NCBI GenBank assembly: GCA_905211345.1
Contig: CAJMAO010000023.1
Location: forward strand, 1-19,050
Origin: an uncultured Prevotella sp.
Lineage (GTDB): Bacteria; Bacteroidota; Bacteroidia; Bacteroidales; Bacteroidaceae
DNA length: 19,050 nt
Reading direction: 5' to 3'
Positions 1 to 6,182 of the stretch are shown here, in pieces. Position 1 is the first letter of the stretch. Each line of letters opens with the position of its first letter. The notes beneath the pieces are model-generated. The model searched no databases. It was not told where the DNA came from and saw nothing but the letters and a program-made list of their open reading frames with translations. The translations under genes were made by a program, and so were the position numbers.

Positions 1-465
1 TTGAAGAACTATCTGCCCGAACAGAACAATACGCAGCGTCTGCCCGCCCTGTTTGGCGTGAAGAATGAAAGCAAGAGCTTTGAGAGCGAGCGCGAGATAC
101 TTTACAAGATTTTGTATGATTTGCGCAGCAACGTCAGCGACCTGCGCCGCGAAATGAACGACCTGCGCAAGCAGATAGACGCGGCGGGAAGGCGCAACAG
201 CGAGACGCAGGCGGCCAAATATCCTTCGATAATAACAGACAACGGCGCAACAATGCCGCAGGCAACGAGGCAGCAGCCCGTAGTGCAAGACGCTGTGGCC
301 GAGGAAATATCAGAACCAGAAAGCCTCAATCTTGACGACATCGGAAGGCAAATGGTAGCCAAAGCACTTGAACGCAACGGCGGAAACCGCAAAAAAGCAG
401 CCAAAGAACTGGGAATATCAGACCGTACACTTTACAGAAGAATAAAGCAATATGGACTCGAGTAA
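1..465 (+). CDS. Sigma-54-dependent transcriptional regulator, C-terminal part (5' end outside window)
   Basis: The reading frame is open at the left edge, so this is the last 154 residues of a longer protein; the TTG at base 1 is an internal Leu codon, not a start. The end (about residues 115-154) is a Fis-type helix-turn-helix: a GGNRKKAAKELGIS segment followed by RTLYRRIKQYGL, as in NtrC-family activators. Residues 25-60 are a charged, coiled-coil-like linker, followed by a low-complexity Ala/Gln stretch. The AAA+ sigma-54 interaction domain would lie upstream and is not visible. The stop overlaps the next gene by 14 bases, suggesting translational coupling to the LptE-like gene. That gene order (regulator, LptE-like, TPR protein, secG) is familiar in Bacteroidales. 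The family call rests on the Fis domain and the context. Confidence 0.85.
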   Translation: MKNYLPEQNNTQRLPALFGVKNESKSFESEREILYKILYDLRSNVSDLRREMNDLRKQIDAAGRRNSETQAAKYPSIITDNGATMPQATRQQPVVQDAVAEEISEPESLNLDDIGRQMVAKALERNGGNRKKAAKELGISDRTLYRRIKQYGLE

Positions 466-982
466 CAGCAAACGTACATTAGCGGCCGTGGCCATGACGC
501 TGGTCTTGGCGCTTGTGCCCATATCGTGCAGCGTCTCCTACAGGTTCAACGGCGCAAGCATCGACTACTCGAAGACGAAGACAATACAGATTGCCGACTT
601 CCCCATACGCTCAAGCTACGTATGGGCGCCTATGGCCAGCATATTCAACAACAAGCTGAAGGACATATTTGCCAACCATACACGCCTGATTCAGGTGAGG
701 CGTAACGGCGACATGAAGATTGAAGGCGAAATAACCCAATACTCGCAACGTAACAAGGCCGTGACAGCCGAGGGCACGTCCGCACAGGCGGAACTCTCGA
801 TGACGGTAAACGTAAGGTTTACCAACAACGCCAACCACAACGAGGATTTTGAACAACAGTTTACGGCTACGGCATCATTTGAGACAACGCAGTCGTTCAC
901 CTCCGTGCAGGAGCAACTGGTTACGGAAATGGTTGAAGACATAACCGACCAGATATTCAACGCCACCGTGGCCAACTGGTAA
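452..982 (+). CDS. LptE-like outer membrane lipoprotein (LPS assembly)
   Basis: A 176-residue protein with a lipoprotein signal peptide: Lys7-Arg8, a hydrophobic stretch at residues 10-24, and a lipobox-like P-I-S-C ending at Cys26, the expected lipidated residue. The mature part (SVSYRFNGASIDYSKTKTI, then a beta-rich domain) resembles the Bacteroidota LptE/RlpB-type family. LptE plugs the LptD barrel that places lipopolysaccharide in the outer leaflet. The ATG at 452 overlaps the upstream gene by 14 bases and gives an intact signal peptide, which supports this start. It is followed after 12 bases by the TPR-protein gene. LptD itself is not in the window. Bacteroidota LptE is divergent, so the functional call is by family resemblance and position. 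Confidence 0.75.
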   Translation: MDSSNSKRTLAAVAMTLVLALVPISCSVSYRFNGASIDYSKTKTIQIADFPIRSSYVWAPMASIFNNKLKDIFANHTRLIQVRRNGDMKIEGEITQYSQRNKAVTAEGTSAQAELSMTVNVRFTNNANHNEDFEQQFTATASFETTQSFTSVQEQLVTEMVEDITDQIFNATVANW

Positions 983-994
983 TACAGCAGACCT

Positions 995-1741
995 ATGGAT
1001 TTGGAGCAACTCATAAAACATCCGGAACTCATGGACAAGGAGACGCTTTACGACTTGCGTTCCCTATTGGCCTTATATCCGTATTTCCAGACAGCACGCC
1101 TGCTGTTGCTCCAGAACCTTTACCTGTTGCATGACCCAACGTTCGATGAAGAACTGCGCCGTTCGGCTGTCTATATTACCGACAGAAAGGTGGTTTTTAA
1201 CCTTGTTGAGGCCGCCCATTACAAGCTGCGCACGCCGGAACGTGAAGACAAGGACACTAAACCGGGAACGGCAGAGGATGGCAGCCGCACGATAACCCTT
1301 ATCGACCGCTTTCTTGGCTCGATGCCAAAAGATAGCGACGACACCGCCACGCAAGACAAGAAAAAGCGCAAGCCTACTCCTGCAGACGCAGCCATAGACT
1401 ACGTGGCCTATCTTATGGAGACCGAAGGTGAAGACATGGAAAGCGGGCCTGCGATGAGGGGACAAGACTTGATAGACAATTTCATAAACAATGATGTCGG
1501 CAAAATAGAATTGAAAGACGAACCAGAATATGTGCCGGAAATAGACGACGGAGAAAAAAAAGAAGGCGACGAGAAATATTTTACGGAGACATTGGCGCAG
1601 ATATACATCAAGCAAGGCCAATATTCAAAGGCTTTGGAAATTATTAAGCGTTTAAATTTGAATTATCCAAAAAAAAATGCTTACTTTGCAGACCAAATTC
1701 GATTTTTAGAGAAATTGATAATAAATAACAAATACAAATAA
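995..1741 (+). CDS. Tetratricopeptide-repeat protein of unknown role
   Basis: A 248-residue soluble protein with no signal peptide or membrane segment. The first 90 residues are helical (LYDLRSLLALYPYFQTARLL), the middle (about 90-190) is charged and probably flexible, and the end (about 198-245) reads as a TPR-like helix pair (ETLAQIYIKQGQYSKALEII, then NYPKKNAYFADQIRFLEKL). I recognise it as a conserved protein usually found next to secG in Bacteroidales, but know no defined function. It starts 12 bases after the LptE-like gene and ends 5 bases before secG, so it is almost certainly in the same operon. A scaffold or envelope-assembly role would be inference from its neighbours only. Confidence 0.75.
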   Translation: MDLEQLIKHPELMDKETLYDLRSLLALYPYFQTARLLLLQNLYLLHDPTFDEELRRSAVYITDRKVVFNLVEAAHYKLRTPEREDKDTKPGTAEDGSRTITLIDRFLGSMPKDSDDTATQDKKKRKPTPADAAIDYVAYLMETEGEDMESGPAMRGQDLIDNFINNDVGKIELKDEPEYVPEIDDGEKKEGDEKYFTETLAQIYIKQGQYSKALEIIKRLNLNYPKKNAYFADQIRFLEKLIINNKYK

Positions 1742-1746
1742 AACAA

Positions 1747-2139
1747 ATGTACACATTATTCGTAATCTTAATCGTACTGGCGGCACTGTTGATGATAGGC
1801 ATAGTGCTGATACAGGAGTCTAAGGGCGGCGGATTGGCATCAAACTTTTCGTCGTCAAACCAAATCATGGGAGTGCGCAAGACTACTGACATTATTGAAA
1901 AAACAACATGGGGTCTCGCTATAGCCATGGTTATATTAAGCGTCATTTGCGCATACGTGGCGCCCCAAGCCACCGGCGCAGAAAGCGTTATAGAGCGCAA
2001 TGCCACCGAGCAACAGCAGACTAACCCGAACAATCTGCCCGGATTTGGAGCGGCCCCGGCTAAGCAGGACGCCCCTGCAGGACAAGGCGGCGCAGCCAAA
2101 CAAGCGGCTCCGCAGACTCCGAAAACACCAGCCAATTAA
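1747..2139 (+). CDS. secG: Preprotein translocase subunit SecG
   Basis: SecG is the small accessory subunit of the SecYEG channel in the inner membrane. The N-terminal part matches: a membrane helix at about residues 2-23, the conserved loop IQESKGGGLASNFSSSNQIMG with its glycine-rich patch, the KTTWGLA segment, and a second helix at about 56-72. At 130 residues it is longer than the E. coli protein because of an Ala/Pro/Gln-rich tail (about 80-130), common in Bacteroidota SecG. It starts 5 bases after the TPR gene and closes this operon. A perfect inverted repeat begins 16 bases after its stop and may act as a terminator while also carrying the tRNA promoter. Confidence 0.95.
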   Translation: MYTLFVILIVLAALLMIGIVLIQESKGGGLASNFSSSNQIMGVRKTTDIIEKTTWGLAIAMVILSVICAYVAPQATGAESVIERNATEQQQTNPNNLPGFGAAPAKQDAPAGQGGAAKQAAPQTPKTPAN

Positions 2140-2154
2140 GTAGGAATGAAAAAA

Positions 2155-2193
2155 ATACGGGATTTGTTTGGACATTTCAAATAAATCCCGTAT
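2155..2193 (+). terminator. Perfect inverted repeat after secG, overlapping the tRNA promoter
   Basis: ATACGGGATTT (2155-2165) is exactly complementary to AAATCCCGTAT (2183-2193), an 11-bp stem with a 17-nt loop. It could end the secG transcript, but no uridine run follows on the plus strand; an A-run precedes it (2149-2155). The loop contains the TTTG of the -33 box and the right arm contains the TA of the -7 box for the tRNA promoter. Confidence 0.5.
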
Positions 2194-2198
2194 CTTTG
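2167..2198 (+). promoter_or_regulatory. Bacteroidota promoter for tRNA-His
   Basis: TTTG at 2167-2170 and TATCTTTG at 2191-2198, separated by 20 nt, match the Bacteroidota sigma-ABfr consensus (TTTG, 19-21 nt, TAnnTTTG). Transcription would begin about 20 nt before the tRNA. Confidence 0.75.
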
Positions 2199-2225
2199 CA
2201 CTCGCTTTGACAGACAAGGCAACAT

Positions 2226-2300
2226 GGTGGATGTAGTTCAGTTGGTTAGAGCGTCAGATTGTGGTTCTGAATGTCGTGGGTTCGAGCCCCACCCTCCACC
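2226..2300 (+). tRNA. tRNA-His (anticodon GTG)
   Basis: The cloverleaf can be drawn by hand. The acceptor stem starts at 2227, with the extra G-1 at 2226 that marks tRNA-His, facing discriminator C73 at 2300. The D arm is GTTC/GAGC, the anticodon stem TCAGA/TCTGA around a TTGTGGT loop (anticodon GTG), and the T arm GTGGG/CCCAC around TTCGAGC. CCA is not fully encoded (CAA follows C73). One acceptor pair is a T6/C67 mismatch, slightly odd but compatible with function. It has its own promoter and terminator and an integrase-like remnant downstream. Confidence 0.95.
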
Positions 2301-2308
2301 CAAGCCAA

Positions 2309-2357
2309 AACAAGCGGAAATCCTGATAAACAAAGGGTTTCCGCTTGTTCGTTTTTT
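2309..2357 (+). terminator. Intrinsic terminator of tRNA-His
   Basis: AACAAGCGGAAA (2309-2320) pairs perfectly with TTTCCGCTTGTT (2338-2349), and the loop can add a CC/GG pair. A T-run (TTCGTTTTTT) follows directly, making a strong rho-independent terminator. Confidence 0.85.
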
Positions 2358-2442
2358 ATAGTCGCTTCTTTACAAGTACTAATAAAAAACCACAAGTAAA
2401 CGTAAATTGTTGTATCTATGTTGCACCCAATAAATGAATATT

Positions 2443-2587
2443 ATGATGACGTTTAAACCTACAATACGAAAAGAAAAGATGAAAGCAGACAAGACATGGA
2501 CTGTTTTTATTTAAGTTTTGTATAAACAAATATACGGCTTTTACGGCAACATCCTTTTTTATTTCAACACATACACTGGAACTGCGG
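2443..2587 (+). pseudogene. Possible remnant of a tyrosine recombinase (integrase) N-terminus
   Basis: An ATG at 2443 opens a 23-codon frame starting MMTFKPTIRKEKMKADKTW and ending TVFI before a TAA at 2512-2514. This resembles the first beta-strands of the Arm DNA-binding domain of Bacteroidales integrases, which typically begin with a short xTFKxxxRK strand, then a D/K-T-W/Y turn and a VxIR strand. In the +1 frame the similarity seems to continue (INKYTAFTATSFFIST, 2522-2569), where intact integrases have an R/K-x-A-Y-I-x-T-x-F-Y/F-V pattern. Together this looks like one domain broken by a frameshift and cut off after about 50 residues. It lies 143 bases after tRNA-His, a usual kind of insertion target. 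The rest of 2358-2698 is AT-rich and holds nothing else I recognise before the next promoter. The match is by eye only. Confidence 0.45.
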
Positions 2588-2650
2588 ATGAACCATATAG
2601 TTTTGTATGGCCTGCTTGATGTTAAATATTGTAAATAAGGGATGAGGCGT

Positions 2651-2681
2651 TTTGATTTGCCGCAATAAATCATTAACTTTG
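2651..2681 (+). promoter_or_regulatory. Bacteroidota promoter for the NIF3-family gene
   Basis: TTTG at 2651-2654 and TAACTTTG at 2674-2681, with a 19-nt gap, fit the TTTG/TAnnTTTG consensus. Transcription would start around 2686-2689, leaving a leader of only about 10 nt before the ATG at 2699 and no room for a Shine-Dalgarno sequence, which is common in this phylum. Confidence 0.7.
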
Positions 2682-2698
2682 CACATTGTTACATATAA

Positions 2699-3496
2699 AT
2701 GCTGAAAAGCGTGAAAATAAGAGAAGTGGTTGACGCCCTTGAACGTTTCGCGCCCCTGCCCCTGCAAGAGAGCTTTGACAATGCCGGCTTGCAGGTAGGA
2801 TTGACAGAGGCGGAAGTATCAGGGGCTTTGTTGTGTCTTGACGTGACGGAGGCTGTGGTGGACGAGGCCGTAGCCTTGGGCTGCAACCTGATAGTGAGCC
2901 ATCATCCGCTGATATTCCACGCGCTTAAGCACGTCACTTACGAGAATGACGTGCAGCGGGTCGTGGCCAAGGCACTGAAAAATGACGTTACGGTGGTGTC
3001 GATGCACACCAACATAGACAACGCTCCGGGTGGTGTTAATTTCAAGATAGCCGAAAAAATGGGACTTCAACATGCCCGTTTCTTTGCGCAGAAGATTGTG
3101 GACGGCATCGAATGTGGCAGCGGAGTGATAGGTGATTTGCCTGAGGCCGTGGCCGCAGATGATTTTGTGATAATGCTCAAGCGCAAGTTCGATGTTGAAT
3201 GTGTTGAGTGCAACCAGCTGTTGCGCCGGCCGATAAAGACTGTTGCCGTGTGTGGCGGCGCAGGGTCGTTCCTTCTCGGTAGTGCCATTGCCGAGGGAGC
3301 GGACGCATTTGTGACGGGTGAGATGCATTATCATGAGTATTTCGGGCACGAACAGGAAATACAGATAGCTGTCATCGGCCATTACCAGAGCGAGCAGTTC
3401 ACCAACGAGATATTCAAGCAGATAATAGAGGAAAGGTGTAAGGGTGTTAAGGCTTACCTGACCAAGACCAACACCAACCCGATAATCTATTTATAG
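2699..3496 (+). CDS. NIF3-like dinuclear metal centre hexameric protein
   Basis: A 265-residue member of the NIF3/YbgI family (labelled GTP cyclohydrolase 1 type 2-like in many databases, though the true activity is unsettled). Expected metal-binding features are present: His68-His69 in SHHPLIFH, the HTNID segment with His103 and Asp107, GEMHYHEY near 207-214, and GHYQSEQF with His228 and Glu232. The N-terminal DNAGLQVG (27-34) and CGGAGS (185-190) are also family signatures. The length is that of the short form without the central PII-like insert found in some Firmicutes members. It has its own promoter and is followed by the zinc-ribbon protein gene, a pairing common in Bacteroidales. The family is certain; the reaction is not. 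Confidence 0.9.
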   Translation: MLKSVKIREVVDALERFAPLPLQESFDNAGLQVGLTEAEVSGALLCLDVTEAVVDEAVALGCNLIVSHHPLIFHALKHVTYENDVQRVVAKALKNDVTVVSMHTNIDNAPGGVNFKIAEKMGLQHARFFAQKIVDGIECGSGVIGDLPEAVAADDFVIMLKRKFDVECVECNQLLRRPIKTVAVCGGAGSFLLGSAIAEGADAFVTGEMHYHEYFGHEQEIQIAVIGHYQSEQFTNEIFKQIIEERCKGVKAYLTKTNTNPIIYL

Positions 3497-3608
3497 CAGG
3501 CGAGTCGCAAGCCGTCAGGCGTTGCTCCCTATACGTAGTTTTCCGAATAGATTAAACTAAAAATAATTAAAATAAGGTGGCAGGATGGTTGGCAGCGAAG
3601 CTATTGGG

Positions 3609-3652
3609 CTTGTCTGCTTGTCGCTTGTCCCTTGTCAACTAAAAAAGAAAAT
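3609..3652 (+). repeat. Tandem CTTGTC array in the leader of the zinc-ribbon gene
   Basis: CTTGTC occurs four times (3609-3614, 3617-3622, 3624-3629, 3631-3636) at 7-8 nt steps, then AACTAAAAAAGAAAATATG runs into the start codon. A similar arrangement precedes the DnaJ-domain gene near 18165-18201. In the rest of 3497-3608 I see only a weak hairpin (GCAAGCC/GGCGTTGC near 3508) and no clear promoter. Confidence 0.6.
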
Positions 3653-4513
3653 ATGGCAAAAAAAGATCCCACAGATTTGTCAGTGGAGGAGAGACTGAAA
3701 GCCCTCTACCAGTTACAAACCACGTTGTCGGCCATCGACGAGGAGCGCGCCCTGCGCGGCGAGTTGCCGCTTGAGGTGCAAGACCTCGAGGACGAGATAG
3801 CCGGACTTACCACGCGCGTTGAGAAAATAAAGAATGACATCAAGGAGTTTGAAGACGCAGTTAAGCAGAAGAAGGCTGAAATCAATGAGGCGCAGGCCAG
3901 CGTTGAGCGTTATAAGACCCAGCTTAACGACGTGAAGAACAACCGCGAGTATGACACTTTGAGCAAGGAGATAGAGTTCCAGACACTTGAAATTGAACTT
4001 TGCAACAAGAAAATACGCGAGGCCAATGCCAAAGTGGAGGAGAAAAATAACGACCTCAAGGTCACAGAGGAGCAGATAGCCGACCGCCGTCAGGCTTTAG
4101 AGGAGAAAAAGAGCGAGCTTGACGAGATAATGGACGAGACACGCGCAGAGGAGGAAAGACTGAAAGAGAAGGCCAAGGAGCTTGAAATAAAGATAGAGCC
4201 GCGCCTGCTGACCAGCTTTAAGCGTATACGCAAGAACGCGCGCAACGGTCTCGGTATCGTTTACGTGCAGCGTGACGCCTGCGGCGGATGCTTCAATAAG
4301 ATACCGCCGCAGCGCCAGCTCGATATCAGGATGCACAAGAAGATTATCGTCTGTGAGTATTGCGGCCGTATCCTTATCGACCCCGAACTGGCTGGTGTGA
4401 AGACCGACAAGCCTGTTGAGGAGAAACCGAAGCGTAAGCGCACGATACGCAAACGCACGGTGAAGAAAGAAGACGAGGACGACGACTTCGTGCCGGAGGA
4501 GAGACTGTCGTAA
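3653..4513 (+). CDS. Coiled-coil protein with C4 zinc ribbon (DUF164 family)
   Basis: A 286-residue protein: a long coiled coil (about residues 10-185, rich in Glu/Lys heptads, with the characteristic NNREYDTLSKEIE segment near 92-104), then a zinc ribbon with Cys210-x2-Cys213 and Cys234-x2-Cys237, and a Lys/Arg-rich then acidic tail. This is the architecture of the C4-type zinc-ribbon family, whose members are thought to bind nucleic acid; the role is not established. The frame extends up to a TTG at 3632, but ATG 3653 is the better start because the upstream codons fall inside the CTTGTC array and 3653 follows an A-rich stretch typical of Bacteroidota initiation. It lies 156 bases after the NIF3-family gene; a shared transcript is likely but not shown. 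Confidence 0.88.
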   Translation: MAKKDPTDLSVEERLKALYQLQTTLSAIDEERALRGELPLEVQDLEDEIAGLTTRVEKIKNDIKEFEDAVKQKKAEINEAQASVERYKTQLNDVKNNREYDTLSKEIEFQTLEIELCNKKIREANAKVEEKNNDLKVTEEQIADRRQALEEKKSELDEIMDETRAEEERLKEKAKELEIKIEPRLLTSFKRIRKNARNGLGIVYVQRDACGGCFNKIPPQRQLDIRMHKKIIVCEYCGRILIDPELAGVKTDKPVEEKPKRKRTIRKRTVKKEDEDDDFVPEERLS

Positions 4514-4521
4514 GGAATTTA

Positions 4522-4594
4522 AGTTCATGCGGTTGTACGGGTTATAAGGTTATAGCCATACAACCGCATGAACTCAAAACCTTAAACCTTATAA
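4522..4594 (+). repeat. 16-bp perfect hairpin whose loop can pair downstream
   Basis: AGTTCATGCGGTTGTA (4522-4537) is exactly complementary to TACAACCGCATGAACT (4559-4574), with a 21-nt loop. Within the loop, TTATAAGGTT (4542-4551) is exactly complementary to AACCTTATAA (4585-4594) just past the stem, so an H-type pseudoknot or alternative hairpin is possible. No T-run follows, so it is not a classical terminator. It fills most of the 115-nt gap before the transporter gene, where no TTTG/TAnnTTTG promoter is evident. Confidence 0.75.
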
Positions 4595-4628
4595 ATGTAA
4601 AATAACCGAAACAATAAAAAATAAAACC

Positions 4629-5852
4629 ATGAACCAGAAACCTAAACAAAATTACACGTTTGCGTTGATTGTCGTGTTCATCGTCCTTTTCCTCATAGGA
4701 TTCATTACGACGATGAACAACTCGATGATCGACTTCTGTAAGCAGGCGTTCGGCCTTACCGAGCAACAGGGACAATATGTTAACACCGCTTTTTACGGGG
4801 CTTACCTGTTGTCAATCCCGTTCGCTTTCCTTATGAACAAGATTGGATATAAAGGCACGCTCATACTTGGACTTGCCGTAGCAGGCATAGGCTTTGTGAT
4901 AAATTCGTTTGGTATCGATTCTGCAATATCGGCCGGTAGCAATGTCTACACTGTGTTCCTTAGCTGCATGTGCCTTGTGGCAATGGGTGTGGTGATGCTG
5001 CAGAATGTTGCAAACCCGTATGTAATGGTGCTTGGCTCGCCTGAAGGCGGCGCGTTCCGTATGACGCTCAGTATGGCCATCAATTCAGTGGCTACAACTG
5101 TTGCGCCGATATTCATAACTACGATGATACTCGGCGGCGAGAAACCTGCGCCGGAACTTGTGCCCGGCCCGTTCCTTGGCTTGGGCGTGTTCACCCTTAT
5201 CATAGGTGTCATCATAGCCATGTTGAAGTTGCCTAAGATAGACGAGGGCAAGCAGGCTGAGGAAGCCGGTATAAAGCGTGAGTACAAGAGCAGTGTGTTC
5301 AAGTATCCGCACGTATGGCTGGGCGCGCTCGGAATTTTCATGTACATGGGTCTCGAAATAGGTGTTCCGTCTATGCTTTCGGCCCGCTTCGCGCTCCTTG
5401 GCGAGACAAACTCGGAAACTATAACCTCTTTCTTGGCGTTCTATTGGGGCGGCATGATGGTAGGGCGTTTCATCGGAGCAGGCATCTTGACTAAATTTAA
5501 GCCGCGCGTACTTCTTACGTCTTGTCTCAGTCTCGGCGCGTTGTGTATAGCAATTTCGCTTGTGCTCGCCGACAGCATGGCCGGCATTTGGTGCATGATA
5601 GCCGCCGGGTTGTTCCATTCGGTTATGTGGCCGCTTATCTTCAACCTTGGCCTTCAGGCTCTTGGCCCGCATACAAAGGCGGCTACCGGAATCATCAATA
5701 CTGGCGTTATCGGCGCGGCCGTGCTTATGCCGATAATGGGTTGGGTGGTTGATGCGACCGGCGTAATTATCGCCATGAACTTGATGTTTATATTTTACGC
5801 TTACATAATTTGGTTCTGTAACTTTGGAAGCAAGATAGGCATTAAGGAATAA
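4629..5852 (+). CDS. MFS sugar transporter, fucose/glucose permease (FHS) family
   Basis: A 407-residue inner-membrane protein with about 12 hydrophobic segments and a central cytoplasmic loop near residues 207-222. The hydrophobic pattern and NNSMIDFCKQAFGLT, VNTAFYGAYLLSIPFAFLM and NVANPYVMVLG match the FucP/GluP (FHS) family of sugar symporters. Aligned without gaps to E. coli FucP, the coupling residues Asp46 and Glu135 fall on Asn31 and Gln125 here, so coupling or substrate may differ from FucP. The substrate cannot be read from the sequence. A fucO-like gene lies 6.5 kb downstream, which hints at fucose or rhamnose use, but no other catabolic gene is adjacent. It is preceded by a large hairpin and followed by a strong terminator, so it is probably transcribed alone. 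Confidence 0.88.
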   Translation: MNQKPKQNYTFALIVVFIVLFLIGFITTMNNSMIDFCKQAFGLTEQQGQYVNTAFYGAYLLSIPFAFLMNKIGYKGTLILGLAVAGIGFVINSFGIDSAISAGSNVYTVFLSCMCLVAMGVVMLQNVANPYVMVLGSPEGGAFRMTLSMAINSVATTVAPIFITTMILGGEKPAPELVPGPFLGLGVFTLIIGVIIAMLKLPKIDEGKQAEEAGIKREYKSSVFKYPHVWLGALGIFMYMGLEIGVPSMLSARFALLGETNSETITSFLAFYWGGMMVGRFIGAGILTKFKPRVLLTSCLSLGALCIAISLVLADSMAGIWCMIAAGLFHSVMWPLIFNLGLQALGPHTKAATGIINTGVIGAAVLMPIMGWVVDATGVIIAMNLMFIFYAYIIWFCNFGSKIGIKE

Positions 5853-5883
5853 AGACGTTTTTTACATAGTATGTTATATTCGG

Positions 5884-5922
5884 ATCCCCTTGCGCTGTTA
5901 ATAAGGCGCAAGGGGATTTGTT
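5884..5922 (+). terminator. Intrinsic terminator of the sugar transporter
   Basis: ATCCCCTTGCGC (5884-5895) pairs perfectly with GCGCAAGGGGAT (5906-5917) around a 10-nt loop, followed by TTGTTT. A 12-bp GC-rich stem with a T-rich tail 31 bases after the stop. Confidence 0.85.
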
Positions 5923-5969
5923 TATGGATAAAGTTATTCTTGTTGTTGTAAAATATATCATTGAAAGTT

Positions 5970-6000
5970 TTGCGTTTCCGTATTAAAATGTTATCTTTGT
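5970..6000 (+). promoter_or_regulatory. Bacteroidota promoter for the thiamine operon
   Basis: TTTG at 5970-5973, a 19-nt gap and TATCTTTG at 5993-6000. The predicted transcription start (about 6005-6008) falls right at the first base of the riboswitch, which supports both calls. Confidence 0.8.
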
Positions 6001-6007
6001 CGGCGTA

Positions 6008-6096
6008 CTCAAAAGGTGGTGCCCGGCGCTTGTCGCCTATGGCTGAGAAGATACACATTGCACCAGTACGGGTAATGCCGACGCTGGGATTTTGGT
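6008..6096 (+). promoter_or_regulatory. TPP riboswitch (THI element)
   Basis: The conserved THI-box blocks are present in order: GGTGCCC (6018-6024), a P3 stem GGCG/CGCC (6025-6028 with 6034-6037), GGCTGAGA (6041-6048), then CACCAGTACGGGTAATGCC and GACGCTGGGA (6061-6089). A P1 closing stem can form between TCAAAA (6009-6014) and TTTTGG (6090-6095). The element binds thiamine pyrophosphate and represses the genes behind it. The 86 nt between the aptamer and thiD holds a small CGCATG/CATGCG hairpin (6113-6118 with 6132-6137) and a purine-rich AAAGGA about 7 nt before the ATG. No convincing terminator is visible, so control at translation is as likely as at transcription. Confidence 0.92.
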
Positions 6097-6182
6097 GACA
6101 TTCTTACTTTTCCGCATGTCGTATTGATGTTCATGCGTTCCGTCTTTTCCAGTACACATTATTATAATTAAAGGACTGAACG

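Noticed and set aside
1..3. TTG at the first base as a start codon
   Set aside because: The frame is open at the window edge and the protein lacks the AAA+ domain its Fis end implies; the codon is internal.
2416..2673. 85-codon minus-strand frame in the gap after tRNA-His
   Set aside because: No recognisable protein features; it lies opposite the integrase-like remnant in AT-rich DNA.
3632..3652. TTG start for the zinc-ribbon protein
   Set aside because: These codons are part of the CTTGTC array; ATG 3653 follows the A-rich start context.
4522..4574. Intrinsic terminator
   Set aside because: The stem is followed by AAAACC, not a T-run; kept as a structured repeat of unknown role.
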